Positions 62,035 to 64,000 of a DNA stretch of 64,000 bases are shown here, in pieces. Position 1 is the stretch's first letter. The number at the start of each line of letters is the position of its first letter. The stretch is from JBFAPK01 sp040676675 (GTDB lineage Bacteria > Actinomycetota > Actinomycetes > Mycobacteriales > Micromonosporaceae). Both the position numbers and the translations under genes were made by a program. The stretch lies in the NCBI RefSeq assembly GCF_040676675.1, contig NZ_JBFAPK010000010.1, positions 62,001-126,000 of the forward strand, in the 5' to 3' direction. The notes below the pieces were generated by a model. It made no database searches. It worked only from the letters and a program-made list of their open reading frames with translations, and was not told the DNA's origin.

Positions 62035-63089
62035 CGGGCCACCGCCGAACCAGCCAGCACCGCCGCGCCGGCCGTGCCAGCGGAGTCCGCCGGGCCAACC
62101 GGGTCGGCCGGGCCAACCGGGTCCGCCGGGCCAACCGGGTCGGCCGGGCGAGCCGGGTCAGCCGGGGCGGTCGAGCGGGAAGCGGGGTCGGCCGGCGGGC
62201 CGAGCACCACCCACGACAGCGCCCGCAGCGTGCCCGTGCCGGGCGTCAGGTAGGCGTCGTGGCCGGCCACGCCGTCGACGGGCAGCGGTCGCGCGCCGAA
62301 CGCGGGAGTCGCCGGGCGCACGCCGTGCCCGAGGCCGAGCAGGCGCACCTGCGGTACCCGCCGGATCCAGTCGTCCGGCGCCTGCGCGGCCCAGACCGTG
62401 GCGTCGGTGTGCAGTTCGGACGCCCGGTCGACGCCCATGCCCACGCCGCCGAGCGTGACCAGGTCGGTGACCTGTACCGGCAGGCGGTGCGCGGCCAGCC
62501 CGACCACCAGCGCCCCGTAGCTGTGCCCGACCAGGGTGATCCGCGCGGCCGGGCGGTGCGCGGCGAGCAGCCGTACCAGCGCCACCAGGGCGTCGGCGCC
62601 GTCGCGGGCGCGCGTCTCGCGCGCCGCCGCTGGTCCCAGCCCCTCGGGCGGGTCGTAGCCGAGCCAGGCGAGCACGGCCACCCGGGCACCCGGATCGTCG
62701 GCGCGCAGCCGGGCGTAGAGCGCGCGGGCCTGGACGGCCGGTGCCCGCCGGGCCACCCCGCCCAGCCCCCGGTCGAAGTCGGCCAGCCGGGCGTCCACCC
62801 CCGGCACCAGCACCGCGATCCGGTCCGCGCCGGCCAGGTCGCCGAGCACCTCGGTGGCCGTACCGTCGCCGGTGGCGTCGAAGGCGAGGAAGGTGCGCCC
62901 GGTCGCGGCCCATCCGGCGTACGGGGGGCCGGCCGCCCGCATCGCGGTCGCCACCGCCGGGTACCGCTCGACGAAGCCGCTCGGCACACCGCCGGCGGGT
63001 GGGGCGGCCCGGAGCACCGGCGGCGGTGCCAGTACCCCCAGTCCGAGGAGCACCGCCACCACGCCGCGTACGGGCAGTCGCCGGTCCAT
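62031..63089 (-). CDS. Secreted alpha/beta hydrolase (DUF1023-like)
   Basis: A 352-residue exported protein. Residues 1-32 are a signal peptide. The nucleophile motif is LVGHSYGALV (Ser near 190); LAWLGYDPPEG and GHDAYLTPG are family blocks of the DUF1023 alpha/beta hydrolases. The C-terminal tail repeats PADPVG (DNA period 18 bp at about 62090-62160). ATG 63089 has GGAGGGAG upstream; the in-frame ATG at 63116 lacks a clear SD. Coupled to the acyltransferase gene. Substrate unknown. Confidence 0.85.
   Translation of the reverse strand: MDRRLPVRGVVAVLLGLGVLAPPPVLRAAPPAGGVPSGFVERYPAVATAMRAAGPPYAGWAATGRTFLAFDATGDGTATEVLGDLAGADRIAVLVPGVDARLADFDRGLGGVARRAPAVQARALYARLRADDPGARVAVLAWLGYDPPEGLGPAAARETRARDGADALVALVRLLAAHRPAARITLVGHSYGALVVGLAAHRLPVQVTDLVTLGGVGMGVDRASELHTDATVWAAQAPDDWIRRVPQVRLLGLGHGVRPATPAFGARPLPVDGVAGHDAYLTPGTGTLRALSWVVLGPPADPASRSTAPADPARPADPVGPADPVGPADPVGPADSAGTAGAAVLAGSAVAR
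62090..62160. repeat. 18-bp in-frame tandem repeat in the esterase tail
   Basis: GCCGGGCCAACCGGGTC-type units repeat three to four times, encoding the PADPVG tail. Confidence 0.75.
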
Positions 63090-63232
63090 GCCAGATCTCC
63101 CTCCGGTCGTCGCCATGACGATCCGAAGAGTGCGGCGGCGGGCGGCCGGCGATCATCCCGCCAGGGAGCCGTTCCCGACCCCGTACCGGAGAGCTACTCC
63201 CCGGCGGGGGAGCTACTCCACGGCAGCCCGGG

Positions 63233-63898
63233 CTACTCGCCCGCGGCGACCAGACCGGACTCGTACGCGACGACCACCGCCTGGGCCCGGTCCCGCAGTT
63301 GGAGCTTGGCGAGGATCCGACCCACGTGGGTCTTGACGGTCTGCTCGGCGACGAACAGCTCGGCGGCGATCTCGCCGTTGGAGCGCCCGCGGGCGATCAG
63401 TCGCAGCACCTCGGTCTCGCGCGCGGTCAGCCCGGCCAGCGAGGTGGGGCGGGGCCGGTCGGGGGCGGGTCGCGCCGCGAACTGGGCGATCAGCCGGCGG
63501 GTCACGGCCGGCGCGAGCAGCGCGTCGCCGGCGGCGACCACCCGTACCGCTTGCACCAGGTCGGCGGCGGGGGCGTCCTTGAGCAGGAAGCCGCTGGCGC
63601 CGGCGCGCAGCGCCTCGTAGACGTAGTCGTCGAGGTCGAAGGTGGTGAGGATCAACACTCGGGGGCGCTGCCCCTCGGGCCGCCCGGCGAGCAGTTGGCG
63701 GGTGGCGGCCAGGCCGTCCAGCACGGGCATCCGTACGTCCATCAGCACCACGTCCGGGTCCAGCCGGCGAGTGGCGGCGACCGCCTCCGCGCCGTCGGCG
63801 GCGTCGCCGACCACCAGCAGGTCGGGCTGGGCCGCCAGCAGCGCGCCGAAGCCCTGCCGCACCATCGCCTGGTCGTCGGCGATCAGCACCTTGATCAT
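63233..63898 (-). CDS. NarL/LuxR-type response regulator
   Basis: A 221-residue regulator. The receiver domain has D8/D9, the phosphorylation site D54 (VLMDVRMP) and K107 (LLKDA). The C-terminal LuxR HTH is LTARETEVLRLIARGRSNGEIAAELFVAEQTVKTHVGRIL. ATG 63898 is preceded by GGAG and overlaps the stop codon of the upstream histidine kinase (ATGA), so the pair is coupled. Targets unknown. Confidence 0.94.
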   Translation of the reverse strand: MIKVLIADDQAMVRQGFGALLAAQPDLLVVGDAADGAEAVAATRRLDPDVVLMDVRMPVLDGLAATRQLLAGRPEGQRPRVLILTTFDLDDYVYEALRAGASGFLLKDAPAADLVQAVRVVAAGDALLAPAVTRRLIAQFAARPAPDRPRPTSLAGLTARETEVLRLIARGRSNGEIAAELFVAEQTVKTHVGRILAKLQLRDRAQAVVVAYESGLVAAGE

Positions 63899-64000
63899 TT
63901 GTCTCCGTCCTCCGGGCCTCGTCGGTCCTCGTCCCCCGGGCCTCGTCGGTCCCCGCCGCCCGGGTCGCGATACGGCAGGCACGCCGTGACCACGAAACCC
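63895..64000 (-). CDS. Histidine kinase, C-terminal fragment only
   Basis: Translating the last 106 bases on the minus strand gives GFVVTACLPYRDPGGGDRRG and then a disordered Asp/Arg-rich tail ending in GDK and TGA. GFxVxAxLPYR is the usual end of the ATPase domain in NarL-partner kinases. Its TGA (63897-63895) overlaps the response regulator start. The tail contains a duplicated DEDRRGP-like unit. The rest lies beyond the window. Confidence 0.75.
   Translation of the reverse strand, partial: GFVVTACLPYRDPGGGDRRGPGDEDRRGPEDGDK

Overview
The window is very GC-rich actinobacterial DNA. The family-level placement is my inference: gene content (tandem DUF2630 proteins, AA10/PL1/amylopullulanase enzymes, YdbS/YdbT-like PH proteins, a MoxR/DUF58/VWA set) and the frequent leaderless promoters fit a filamentous actinomycete, most likely Micromonosporaceae (Micromonospora-like). 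I see no tRNA, rRNA, CRISPR array, transposase or prophage gene, so this is chromosomal and mostly ordinary, with accessory material at the left edge.

Left edge (1-4865): a minus-strand operon reading SGNH hydrolase, then a 28-residue cationic peptide gene, then a 751-residue haem-oxygenase-like diiron (HDO) protein, then a NodU/CmcH-type carbamoyltransferase that runs off the window. The last two genes overlap as TGATG. A strikingly AT-rich promoter-like patch lies about 450 bp upstream. This is the best candidate for an undescribed natural-product or peptide-modifying system.

5-24 kb: HAD phosphatase, RIO-type kinase, two DUF2630 paralogues separated by a 70-bp palindromic element, an M20 amidohydrolase, a large secreted subtilase with a divergent LuxR-type regulator and a double palindrome between them, a pectate lyase with a LacI-type operator, a P450, aconitase with an iron-box-like site, two small proteins, a secreted C39-like peptidase, and a divergent pair (53-residue membrane protein and permuted NlpC/P60-like protein) sharing overlapping -10 boxes. 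A second copy of the palindromic element provides the end of the 53-residue gene.

24-47 kb: TetR plus FAD monooxygenase with an operator array, a methyltransferase, a WD40 fusion protein, a 1,851-residue secreted amylopullulanase, a small membrane/lipoprotein pair, an Imm51-like immunity protein, an HD-domain protein followed by a frameshifted metallopeptidase remnant, a secreted BNR-propeller protein, an AraC/VOC operon, an aminopeptidase P and an asparagine synthetase. Two copies of a second palindromic element lie at 29.3 and 42.8 kb.

47-64 kb: a secreted lytic polysaccharide monooxygenase with CBM2, metallo-beta-lactamase-fold and FlK-like thioesterase genes, a PAP2 membrane protein overlapping tail to tail with a three-gene PH-domain operon, a MoxR-DUF58-VWA operon, a glycosyltransferase 2 with degenerate catalytic motifs, a TetR/SDR pair with matching operator motifs, and a minus-strand acyltransferase, esterase and two-component system at the right edge.

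Polymer degradation is a common theme: pectate lyase, amylopullulanase, LPMO, subtilase and BNR protein are all secreted. At least eight genes begin a few bases after a TAnnnT box and are probably leaderless, which helped fix several start codons.
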